DNA of 64,000 nt from Sinomonas atrocyanea (lineage in GTDB: Bacteria; Actinomycetota; Actinomycetes; Actinomycetales; Micrococcaceae), in NCBI RefSeq assembly GCF_030812675.1, contig NZ_JAUSTE010000007.1:144430-208429 (forward strand), read 5' to 3'. This document shows positions 54,415 to 62,347 of this stretch, in pieces. Each line of letters begins with the position of its first letter. Within the stretch, counting starts at the first letter, position 1. Under the pieces are notes generated by a model. It searched no databases and was not told where the DNA came from. It saw nothing but the letters and a program-made list of their open reading frames with translations. The translations under genes were made by a program, and so were the position numbers.

Positions 54415-54507
54415 TGCGCTTCCCGCCCTCCGCAACGCCCTCTGCAAGGCTTGTGCGAGTTTCCCCCAAGATCGCCCCGCCCGGCCCCTACCCGTCCGTA
54501 GCGTGGT

Positions 54508-55803
54508 GTGCGGAGCTGGCCGCCGGCCAGCGTCAACGCACCCGCGGCAGGCCCTGGACCCCCTGCCGCGCACGTTCACAAGGGGGCGGTCCTCATCAGG
54601 AAGCTACTCTCCGCCGCGGGAACGGCGCTGCTCATCGCGGCAGCGCTCGCCACCGGCACCACCGCCGCGACCGCGGCACCACCCGCCAAGGCGGCCAGCC
54701 ACTCGGTCAAGGTCTGCACCGACGCCAGGCCCGGCGAGGCCGCGTGCGCCGCCCGGGCGGCCACCGACCCGGCTGGCAAGCGCATCACCAGCAACGCGCT
54801 GCCGCCGGCCACCGCCCTCACGCCCGCCCAGCTGCGCTCGGCGTACAACCTCACCGGCACCGCGTCCGGCGGCCGGACCGTGGCGATCGTCGACGCCTAC
54901 GGCTACCCGAACCTCGAGCGCGACCTCGCCTCCTACCGCAAGCAGTTCGGCCTGACCGCCTGCACGACGGCGAGCGGCTGCCTCAAGGTCCTCAACCAGA
55001 CCGGCGGCACGAGCCTGCCGACGTTCAACCTCGGCTGGGCACAGGAGCAGGCCCTCGACGTCGACGCCGTCTCCGCCGCCTGCCCGGACTGCAAGATCGT
55101 GGTCCTGCAGGCCAAGTCCGCAAGCTTCACGGACCTCGGCACGGCCGTCCAGACCGCGGCGAAGCTGGCCGGCGTCGTGGCCATCTCCAACAGCTACGGC
55201 GGCTCGGACGCCTCCGACGCCTCCTACGGGAAGTACTACAACTTCCCGGGCATCGCCGTCACGGCCAGCGCCGGCGACAACGGCTACCAGGGCGCCTCCT
55301 ACCCGGCGGCCTCCTCCTACGTCACGGCGGTGGGCGGCACGAGCCTCAACCAGGCCTCGACCGCGCGCGGCTGGACCGAGTCCGTCTGGTCCGGCACCGG
55401 CTCGGGCTGCTCGGCCTACAACGCCCCGCTCGCCGCGGCGGCCAACTCCGGCACCGGCTGCGCGAAGCGGGCGATGAACGACGTCGCCGCCGCCTCCGAC
55501 CCGTCCAACGGCGGCCTCGCCGTCTACTACCCGACCTCGAGCACGAGCTCCACGTGGGGCCAGTTCGGCGGCACGAGCGAGGCGTCCCCGATCATCGCCT
55601 CGGTCTACGCCCTCTCCGGCAACACCGGCTCGAAGGCCGCCGGCACGTACGCCAACAGCATCCCCTACGCCCACACCGGGTCGCTGTACGACGTCGCCTC
55701 CGGCTCCAACGGCACCTGCACCACCGCCCAGTGGTGCACCGCCCGCACCGGCTGGGACGGCCCCACCGGACTCGGCACCCCGAACGGCACCGGCGGCTTC
55801 TGA
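54508..55803 (+). CDS. Secreted S53 (sedolisin-like) serine peptidase
   Basis: Protein of 431 aa as drawn from GTG 54508. Signal peptide IRKLLSAAGTALLIAAALAT begins only at residue 30. The catalytic set of S53 is present: E180 and D184 (EQALD), D257 (SAGDNG, oxyanion) and S357 (GGTSEAS). The calcium-site sequence GWDGPTGLGTPNG ends the protein. Large prodomains of other sedolisins are missing. The true start is unclear: the paralogue at 61010-62254 has ATG where this gene has CTC (54592), followed by ATC, with AAGGGGG just upstream. It probably degrades protein outside the cell. Confidence 0.8.
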   Translation: MRSWPPASVNAPAAGPGPPAAHVHKGAVLIRKLLSAAGTALLIAAALATGTTAATAAPPAKAASHSVKVCTDARPGEAACAARAATDPAGKRITSNALPPATALTPAQLRSAYNLTGTASGGRTVAIVDAYGYPNLERDLASYRKQFGLTACTTASGCLKVLNQTGGTSLPTFNLGWAQEQALDVDAVSAACPDCKIVVLQAKSASFTDLGTAVQTAAKLAGVVAISNSYGGSDASDASYGKYYNFPGIAVTASAGDNGYQGASYPAASSYVTAVGGTSLNQASTARGWTESVWSGTGSGCSAYNAPLAAAANSGTGCAKRAMNDVAAASDPSNGGLAVYYPTSSTSSTWGQFGGTSEASPIIASVYALSGNTGSKAAGTYANSIPYAHTGSLYDVASGSNGTCTTAQWCTARTGWDGPTGLGTPNGTGGF

Positions 55804-55834
55804 CCGCCTGGCCCTTCGGCCCACAGGCCCTGGC

Positions 55835-55877
55835 GGCCCGGGCCCGCGTTTCTCCTGGGGGGACGCGGGACCGGGCC
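55835..55877 (+). terminator. Strong hairpin after the first S53 gene
   Basis: A 15-base stem (55835-55849 with 55863-55877, one mismatch) and a 13-base loop, 31 bases after the stop. No T-run, as usual in this GC range. Confidence 0.5.
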
Positions 55878-55880
55878 GCC

Positions 55881-55907
55881 GGCGTTTCCGGTGTTTCCGG
55901 CGTTTCC
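55881..55907. repeat. Three tandem 9-base repeats
   Basis: GG(C/T)GTTTCC occurs three times in tandem, with a decayed fourth unit after. It lies between the terminator-like hairpin and the epimerase gene, is non-coding, and its function is unknown. Confidence 0.6.
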
Positions 55908-56060
55908 GGCGTCCTCCGGAGCGCCGGGTGTTGCTGCCGCGTTATCGGTGTTTGCCCCGGGCAACCTGTGCGTTCCACCATGGGTCGGCGAGGAAATCTG
56001 GGGCCCCGCAGCACAGGGTCGGACTCTGTCCGGCCATGGCGAAGAGCGGAAGGCACCCCC

Positions 56061-57350
56061 ATGCACCCCCAGAGCTCCTCCTCCCCGGCGGGCACGATCA
56101 TGGTCCTCGGCGGCGACGGCTACCTCGGCTGGACGCTTGGGCTGGCCCTCGCCAGCCGCACCGGCCGGCCGGTGGTCCTCGTGGACAACCTCATCAAGCG
56201 CCGGTGGGAGAAGGAGGCCGGGGCGAAGGTCCTCGTGCCCCTCAAGACCCCCAGGGCGCGCATCGCCGAGTACGAGCGGCTCTTCGGCGGCCAGAACCTT
56301 TCCTTCGAGAAGGTCGAGCTCCTGGACTCCGGCGCCGTGGAGCGGGTTATCGCGAAGTACCGGCCCGCCGTCGTCATCAATGCGGCCCAGCAGCCCTCCG
56401 CCCCGTTCTCGATGAGCAGCGCCAAGAACGCCGCCGCCACGTTCTCGAACAACATCGTGGGCCACCTCAACGTCCTGTGGGCCCTCGCGGGCCTGAGCAA
56501 GGCGACCACCTACATCAAGCTTGGCTCGGCCGGCTGCTACATGGGCACGGACACCGATTACATCCCGCTGGAGAAGAAGGACTTCACCTTCGAGGACCAC
56601 GGGGCCCAGCACCAGGTCCTGCAGGGCTTCCTGCCCATGCAGGCCACGGACTTCTACCACCAGTCCAAGATCACCGACCTGCTCATCGACGACCTCTGCT
56701 CGAAGATCTGGGGCCTGAAGGTGATCACCGTCCAGCAGGCCACGATCTTCGGCGCCACGATCCCGGAGAACCACCCCGAGGAGTGCGCCGGCCTCGCCGC
56801 CCGGTTCAACTACGACTCGGTCTTCGGCACCGTCTTCAACCGGTTCGTGTGCCAGATGGTGATCGGCCACCCCCTTACGGTCTACGGGGACGGAAGCCAG
56901 AAGACCGGCCTGATCAGCCTCGAGGACACCGTCGAGAACTTCCTCGAGTTCACCGACCTCGACGTCGCCCCGGGCGAGCACCAGGTGCTGCACAACTACA
57001 CGCACCGGCTGAGCATCAGCGAGATCGCCCAGCGGCTCGCGGCCATCGACCCCTCCACCGAGATCAGGCACCTCGCCAACCCCCGGCAGGAGCCGGTCGG
57101 CCGGCTGGACCCCCACGTCGAGGTGCACGGGGCCATCGCAGCCCGGCACGCGGACAAGGAGGCCCGGCTCCAGGCGGACATGGCCGCCATGCTCGAGTTC
57201 ACCGACCGCTACCGGGACAACATTGACCCCTCGATCATCCTGCCCACGGTGGAGTGGTCGGTGGAGGAGACCGAGGCCCCGGCACCGGCCCGGCGGGACC
57301 TGGGCGTCCGCCCCGCCCCGGCCTTCTACCGCGAGGTCGCCGAGGGGTAG
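56061..57350 (+). CDS. SQD1-like NAD-dependent epimerase/dehydratase
   Basis: Protein of 429 aa, ATG 56061 behind GGAAGG. Rossmann start VLGGDGYLGW (15-24), then VDNLIKRRWE and AAQQPSAPFSM like UDP-sulfoquinovose synthase (SQD1). The SDR pair is Y199-x3-K203 (YHQSK). SQD1 makes UDP-sulfoquinovose for sulfolipids. Two SQD1 active-site places differ: the Thr/Glu of GTMGEY is S156/C159 here (GSAGCY), so the product may differ. No sulfolipid glycosyltransferase lies nearby. Confidence 0.7.
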   Translation: MHPQSSSSPAGTIMVLGGDGYLGWTLGLALASRTGRPVVLVDNLIKRRWEKEAGAKVLVPLKTPRARIAEYERLFGGQNLSFEKVELLDSGAVERVIAKYRPAVVINAAQQPSAPFSMSSAKNAAATFSNNIVGHLNVLWALAGLSKATTYIKLGSAGCYMGTDTDYIPLEKKDFTFEDHGAQHQVLQGFLPMQATDFYHQSKITDLLIDDLCSKIWGLKVITVQQATIFGATIPENHPEECAGLAARFNYDSVFGTVFNRFVCQMVIGHPLTVYGDGSQKTGLISLEDTVENFLEFTDLDVAPGEHQVLHNYTHRLSISEIAQRLAAIDPSTEIRHLANPRQEPVGRLDPHVEVHGAIAARHADKEARLQADMAAMLEFTDRYRDNIDPSIILPTVEWSVEETEAPAPARRDLGVRPAPAFYREVAEG

Positions 57351-57396
57351 CTCCGGACTCGATCAGCTCCGCACCTCGGTCAGCTCCGGGTCTCGG

Positions 57397-58497
57397 TCAG
57401 CTCCGGGCGCGGTCCAGGAAGTCGCGGGTGTGCCGGGCGAGGACCTCGGCCTCCTCGAGCGTGGACTCGTGGATGAAGGACATCCGCGCCACGTCCTCGA
57501 TGACCTTGATGTAGACGTTGCGCTCCTGGAGGTACGCGGTCAGGGCGGCCGGATCGGCGGCGCGCAGGGAGACGATGTTGCTCTGGCGCGTGCCGTGGTC
57601 GATGAAGTCGATCCCGTGCTCCCGCAGGACGGCCTTGATCCCCGCCAGCAGGGCGAGGTTCTTCTCCTGGACCGCGTCCATGCCCAGGGCGTTGAGCTCG
57701 CGCAGCGACGCGTGCAGCGCCGCGAGCCCGGCGACGTTCTGGGTGCCGTCCTGGAAGCGCGCGGCCGTGTCCTTGAGGACGTAGGACTCCTCGTCAAAGC
57801 GCTCCATGCTGCGGATGCCCACGCGGCTGTGGCGCAGGGACGGCATCAGCCCGCGCCGCACGTACATGAAGCCGATGCCCATGCCGGCGCGCAGGTACTT
57901 CTGGCCGCCGCACACGAGGAGGTCCACGGGCGTCTCGGCCAGGTCGATCGAGCGCACGCCGATGTGCTGGACGGCGTCGATCACGAGGAAGATGCCACGC
58001 TCGCGGCACACGCGCGAGAGGAGGGCCAGGTCCGGCATGAACCCGTCGTAGCGCTGGGCCGAGGACATGCTGATGGCCTGGGTCTTGGGGCCGATGGCCC
58101 CGAGCAGGCGGTGGAAGGCGGCCTCGTTGTCGCGGCCCGTGACGACCGTGACCGTCACCCCGTCGTGGCGCTTGCGCAGCCACGGCAGGAGGTTGGCCGG
58201 GTACTCGTTGCCGAGGACCAGCACCTCGTCGCCCGGGTCGAGGGGCAGCACCTCGCTGGCGATGACGATGCCCTCGGTCGTGTTCTTGAGGTAGGTGACC
58301 TCCTCCGGCGCACAGTTCAGGAGCCGCGCGGCCTCCTCGGCCATCTCCTCGGCCAGGCGGTCGTAGCGGTAGAGCACCTCGGGCGGCCCGTACTGGTAGA
58401 AGTCCGCCATGAAGTCCCGGGCGGCCTCGTAGGCGGTCCGGCTCATCGGGGCGACGGTAGCGTAGCTGAAGAAGGTCTTCTCGGAGAGCGGCTTCAT
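57397..58497 (-). CDS. Class V aminotransferase (cysteine desulfurase-like)
   Basis: Protein of 366 aa, ATG 58497. PLP fold: TYLKNTTEGIVIASEVLPL, Asp in FLVIDAVQHIGV and the PLP Lys in VCGGQKYLRAGMG. The catalytic Cys loop of NifS/IscS is not evident, so a lyase or transaminase of the isopenicillin-N-epimerase group is as likely. It starts 13 bases after the MarR stop without a clear ribosome site and is probably coupled to that operon. Confidence 0.75.
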   Translation of the reverse strand: MKPLSEKTFFSYATVAPMSRTAYEAARDFMADFYQYGPPEVLYRYDRLAEEMAEEAARLLNCAPEEVTYLKNTTEGIVIASEVLPLDPGDEVLVLGNEYPANLLPWLRKRHDGVTVTVVTGRDNEAAFHRLLGAIGPKTQAISMSSAQRYDGFMPDLALLSRVCRERGIFLVIDAVQHIGVRSIDLAETPVDLLVCGGQKYLRAGMGIGFMYVRRGLMPSLRHSRVGIRSMERFDEESYVLKDTAARFQDGTQNVAGLAALHASLRELNALGMDAVQEKNLALLAGIKAVLREHGIDFIDHGTRQSNIVSLRAADPAALTAYLQERNVYIKVIEDVARMSFIHESTLEEAEVLARHTRDFLDRARS

Positions 58498-58510
58498 GGT
58501 GCTGCGCAGC

Positions 58511-58975
58511 CTACTGGACCGGTGCCCTCGCGGGGGAGAGGTTGCGGTCGGCGAGCCCGGTCAGCACGGGCAGCGCCGCCTCGAGCGCGGCGCGCTCGGC
58601 GGGGGAGAGCCGGGCGATGTCCGCGGCGAGCCGGCTCGTCCCCTCCCGCCGCACGTCGTTGAGGGTGGCGCGTCCCGCGTCGGTGAGATCGAGGACGACG
58701 GCGCGCCGGTCGCCGTCGTGCGCCCGTCGCCGCACCCAGCCGCCCGCCTCCAGCACCTCGGTGAGCCGGGACATGCTGGGCGGCGTGATCCCCAGGTTCG
58801 CCGCGAGGTCGGCGGGGCGCTGCGGCCCGCACCGGTCCAGGGCCGCGAGGGCGGCGAGCCGGGACGGGGTGAGGCCGCGCGCGCCGGCGTCGGCCCGCAG
58901 GTAGAACGCGAGGCGGTTGACCGCGGTCCGCAGCCCGGCCGCGAGGGCCGCCGCGCCGGCGTCGTCCGCGCTCAC
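58511..58975 (-). CDS. MarR-family regulator
   Basis: Protein of 154 aa, GTG 58975 overlapping the transporter stop (GTGA). Winged helix: LTPSRLAALAALDRCGPQRP, then LGITPPSMSRLTEVLEAGGW, then RRAHDGDRRAVVLDLTDAG (wing). It is expected to repress its own operon from the palindrome at 60800-60819 and to release it on binding a small toxic molecule. Confidence 0.9.
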   Translation of the reverse strand: MSADDAGAAALAAGLRTAVNRLAFYLRADAGARGLTPSRLAALAALDRCGPQRPADLAANLGITPPSMSRLTEVLEAGGWVRRRAHDGDRRAVVLDLTDAGRATLNDVRREGTSRLAADIARLSPAERAALEAALPVLTGLADRNLSPARAPVQ

Positions 58976-60762
58976 CGCCGGCCCTCCTCGGCCCGGTCGC
59001 CGCCGCCCGCTCCGGCCGCGGCACCCGAGCCCGCGCCGGAGGAGGTGCCGGGGTCCACGTAGCGCTCCCCGCGCAGGGCCGAGGCGACCGCGGCGATGAG
59101 GCACGCCGCCACCGCGAACCCGAACGCCACGGCGAGGCCGGCGGCGAACGGGCCGGAGATGAGCGAGGGGAAGAACGCCCGCCCGGTGAGGTACTGGACG
59201 TTCTGCGCCGGCAGCGCCCCGAGCACCTGCGGGCCGAGGAGCGTCTGGACCGGGTTGTAGCCCAGCAGCGAGGCGAACAGCACCCCCACGGGCGGGAGGG
59301 AGGCGACGCGGCTGGCGGCGGCGGCCGGCACGCCCTGCGCCGTGAGGCCCGCGGCGAGGGTCTGCGGGAGGGAGCTGGCCAGGCCCGTGATCATGAGGGA
59401 GAAGAAGATCCCGATCGAGAGCACCATCGAGGAGTTCTGGAACGTGGTGCTCATCCCGCCGCCCACCCCGCGTTGGCCCGGCGGGAGGCTGTTCATGATG
59501 CCTGCCCGGTTCGGGGCGGCGAACAGGCCCATGCCCACGCCGTTGGCCAGCAGGGCCAGGGCGAAGACCCAGTAGTCGAAGTCCACCGGCAGGGCCAGCA
59601 GCCACAGGAAGCTCGCGGCCGCGACCACCATGCCCCCGGTGGCAAGGAAGCGGGCGCCGAAGCGGTCCGAGAGCCAGCCGGAGGTGGGGCCGGCCACGAG
59701 GAAGCCCACTGTGAGGGGGAGCATGTAGATGCCCGCCCACAGAGGGGTGGACTCGAAGCTGTAGCCGTGCCGGGGGAGCCAGATCCCCTGCAGCCAGATG
59801 ATGAGGATGAACATGAGCCCGCCGCGCCCCAGCCCGGAGAGCAGGCTCGCGAGGTTCCCGGCGGAGAACGCCCGGATGCGGAACAGGTCCAGCCGGAACA
59901 TCGGGTCCGGGGTGCGCAGCTCGATCACGCAGAACACCACGAGCACGCCCATGCCGCCGAGCAGGGCTGCGAGGACCCACGGGTTGGCCCAGCCCATGGT
60001 GGCCCCGCCGTAGGGCTGGATGCCGTAGGTGATGCCCACGAGCACCGCGACCAGGCCCACGGCGAAGGTCAGGTTGCCCCACCAGTCCATGCGCGAGCGC
60101 GGGCGGGTGCCCTGCTCGTGCAGGCGCAGGGACGCCCAGACCGTCCCGAACAGGCCCACGGGCACCGAGACGAGGAACACGAGATGCCACTCGATGGGGG
60201 CGAGGACCCCGCCGAGGATCAGACCGAGGAACGAGCCGGCGATGCCCGCCACCTGGTTCAGGCCCAGACCCAGCCCGCGCTGGTCGACCGGGAACGCGTC
60301 CGTGATGATCGCGCTCGAGTTGGCCATGAGCAGGGCCCCGCCCACGCCCTGCAGGATGCGCATCGCTATGAGCCACGCCGCCCCGGCCGTGCCCGTCAGC
60401 CACGTGGCCGAGAGCAGGATCGAGAAGGCGGTGAAGATCGCGAACCCGGCGTTGTACATCTTCACCCGCCCGTACATGTCCCCGAGGCGGCCGAAGCTGA
60501 CCACGAGCACCGCGGTGACCACGAGGTAGCCCATGATGAGCCACAGCAGCAGGCTCGTGTTGGAGGGCTCGAGCGGATTGATGCCGATCCCGCGGAAGAT
60601 GTCCGGGAGCGCGATCAGCAGGATCGAGGAGTTGATGGTGGCCATGAGGACGCCCAGCGTCGTATTCGACAGGACGATCCACTTGTAGTGCGGGCTCGCG
60701 AGATCGCGCTCGGCGTGGGCCGCGCGGCGTGCCCGGTACGTGCTGACGGTGTTCAGGCCCAT
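58972..60762 (-). CDS. MFS drug exporter, DHA2 family (14 membrane segments)
   Basis: Protein of 596 aa, ATG 60762 behind GGGAG. NTTLGVLMATINSSILLIAL is the DHA2 motif-D1 region, and LGDMYGRVKMYN is motif A. Fourteen membrane segments are expected over about 30-570. Probably a proton-driven efflux pump, paired with the MarR regulator downstream. A disordered Gly/Ala tail closes the protein. Confidence 0.88.
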   Translation of the reverse strand: MGLNTVSTYRARRAAHAERDLASPHYKWIVLSNTTLGVLMATINSSILLIALPDIFRGIGINPLEPSNTSLLLWLIMGYLVVTAVLVVSFGRLGDMYGRVKMYNAGFAIFTAFSILLSATWLTGTAGAAWLIAMRILQGVGGALLMANSSAIITDAFPVDQRGLGLGLNQVAGIAGSFLGLILGGVLAPIEWHLVFLVSVPVGLFGTVWASLRLHEQGTRPRSRMDWWGNLTFAVGLVAVLVGITYGIQPYGGATMGWANPWVLAALLGGMGVLVVFCVIELRTPDPMFRLDLFRIRAFSAGNLASLLSGLGRGGLMFILIIWLQGIWLPRHGYSFESTPLWAGIYMLPLTVGFLVAGPTSGWLSDRFGARFLATGGMVVAAASFLWLLALPVDFDYWVFALALLANGVGMGLFAAPNRAGIMNSLPPGQRGVGGGMSTTFQNSSMVLSIGIFFSLMITGLASSLPQTLAAGLTAQGVPAAAASRVASLPPVGVLFASLLGYNPVQTLLGPQVLGALPAQNVQYLTGRAFFPSLISGPFAAGLAVAFGFAVAACLIAAVASALRGERYVDPGTSSGAGSGAAAGAGGGDRAEEGRR

Positions 60763-60799
60763 GCGGACTCCCAACTCTGCTCTTGCGAGGCGGGTGCGA

Positions 60800-60819
60800 G
60801 TTAGTTGACGTCCACTAAC
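60800..60819. promoter_or_regulatory. MarR-type operator palindrome
   Basis: GTTAGTTGACGTCCACTAAC is palindromic at 18 of 20 positions and lies 38 bases upstream of the MFS start. The TTAGT...ACTAA arms are those typical of MarR-family operators that control export pumps. Confidence 0.75.
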
Positions 60820-61009
60820 TACCGTACGCCCGGTGCCGCTCCCCGGTGCCTGCCACGGCGAGGTTTCTTCCAGCTACTGCCCAGTTGCCCTACTGCCCGG
60901 GGCCAAGGGCACCTACCCTCTAAGCAAGGGCTGGCCGTCGCCAGCGACAAGGGCAGATGCTGCAGGCACAAGGTCGGCCTGCTGCGTCCAGACGCCAGGA
61001 GGAGCCCCC

Positions 61010-62254
61010 ATGATCAGCAAGCTACTGTCCGCCGCCGGGGCTGGACTGCTCGTGGTGGCAGCGCTCACCGCCGGGGCCCCCGCAGCCAGCGCTGCGCCGC
61101 CTGTCGCGGCCCACGCCGCCCCCCTGGTGGTGCGGGGCGCCGCCGACCCGTCCATCCAGATCTGCCCGCCCCCGGGACCCGGGCAGGTGGCCTGCGCCGC
61201 CCGCCAGGCGATCGACGCCGTCGGCCGGGCCGCGGGCGGCGCGGCCGCCCCGCCCGCCGGAGCGCTCACGCCCGCCCAGCTGCGCGCGGCCTACAACCTC
61301 AAGGGCACCGCCTCGGGCGGCAGGACGGTCGCGATCGTGGACGTGTTCGGCTACCCGAACCTCGAGCGGGACCTCGCGGCCTACCGGAAGCACTTCGGCC
61401 TGCCCGCGTGCACCACGGCGAGCGGATGCCTGAAGATCGTCAACGAGAACGGCGGCAAGGCCCTGCCCAAGTTCGACCTCGGCTGGGCCCAGGAGCAGGC
61501 CCTCGATGTCGACGCAGTCTCTGCCGCCTGCCCGGACTGCAGGATCGTGGTCCTGCAGGCCAGCACCACCGAGCTCACGAGCGTGGGCACCGCTGTCCAG
61601 ACTGCGGCCAAGATGCGCGGCGTCGTGGCGATCTCCAACAGCTACGGCGGCGCCGACGCCTCCGACGACGCCTACGGGAAGTACTACAACGTGCCCGGCA
61701 TCGCCGTGACCGCCAGCGCCGGCGACTCCGGCTACCAGGGCGGGTCCTACCCCGCGACGTCCTCCTACGTCACCGCGGTGGGCGGCACGAGCCTGAGCCC
61801 GGCGCCCGGGACCAAGCGGGGCTGGTCCGAGAGCGCCTGGGCAGGCACCGGCTCCGGCTGCTCGGCCTTCAACGACCCGCTGGGCGCGGCCGACGAGTAC
61901 GGCACCGGGTGCGACAACCGTGCGATGAACGACGTCGCCGCGGCCTCCGACCCGGCCCACGGCGGCCTCGCGGTCTACTACCCGACCTCGGCGACGAGCT
62001 CCACGTGGGGCCAGTTCGGCGGCACGAGTGAGGCGTCCCCGATCATCGCCTCTGTCTACGCCCTCGCCGGCCACACGGGCTCGAAGGCCAAGGACACGTA
62101 CGCGAACAGCATCCCGTACGTGCACTCGGAGGCGCTGTTCGACGTGGAGTCCGGCTCCAACGGCACCTGCACCCCCGCCCTGTGGTGCACCGCCGGTCCG
62201 GGCTGGGACGGCCCGACCGGGCTCGGCACTCCGAACGGCATCTGGGGGTTCTGA
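61010..62254 (+). CDS. Secreted S53 (sedolisin-like) serine peptidase
   Basis: Protein of 414 aa, ATG 61010 behind AGGAGGAG. Signal peptide MISKLLSAAGAGLLVVAALT. Catalytic E162/D166 (EQALD), D239 (SAGDSG) and S340 (GGTSEAS); the C-terminal calcium site is GWDGPTGLGTPNG. It is a paralogue of the gene at 54508-55803, near-identical through most of the catalytic domain, and sits 248 bases upstream of nothing else on its strand. Extracellular protein breakdown, without a large prodomain. Confidence 0.85.
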   Translation: MISKLLSAAGAGLLVVAALTAGAPAASAAPPVAAHAAPLVVRGAADPSIQICPPPGPGQVACAARQAIDAVGRAAGGAAAPPAGALTPAQLRAAYNLKGTASGGRTVAIVDVFGYPNLERDLAAYRKHFGLPACTTASGCLKIVNENGGKALPKFDLGWAQEQALDVDAVSAACPDCRIVVLQASTTELTSVGTAVQTAAKMRGVVAISNSYGGADASDDAYGKYYNVPGIAVTASAGDSGYQGGSYPATSSYVTAVGGTSLSPAPGTKRGWSESAWAGTGSGCSAFNDPLGAADEYGTGCDNRAMNDVAAASDPAHGGLAVYYPTSATSSTWGQFGGTSEASPIIASVYALAGHTGSKAKDTYANSIPYVHSEALFDVESGSNGTCTPALWCTAGPGWDGPTGLGTPNGIWGF

Positions 62255-62287
62255 CCGGGGACCAAAGCCTCACGCGGCAGCAGGCCT

Positions 62288-62329
62288 CCCAGGAGGATCA
62301 TGGGCACCACAGCCCGGGATCCTCCTGGG
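62288..62329 (+). terminator. Perfect hairpin after the second S53 gene
   Basis: CCCAGGAGGATC (62288-62299) pairs perfectly with GATCCTCCTGGG (62318-62329), loop 18 bases. It lies 33 bases after the stop and 18 before the deacetylase start. The left arm contains AGGAGG, so it could also hide a ribosome site. Confidence 0.5.
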
Positions 62330-62347
62330 CAGGCCCAAGGGGTCACG

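Noticed and set aside
55861..55920. Tandem Val-Ser-Gly coding repeat
   Set aside because: A frame reads VSGVSGVSG but has no start or ribosome site and follows a terminator-like hairpin; treated as non-coding repeat.
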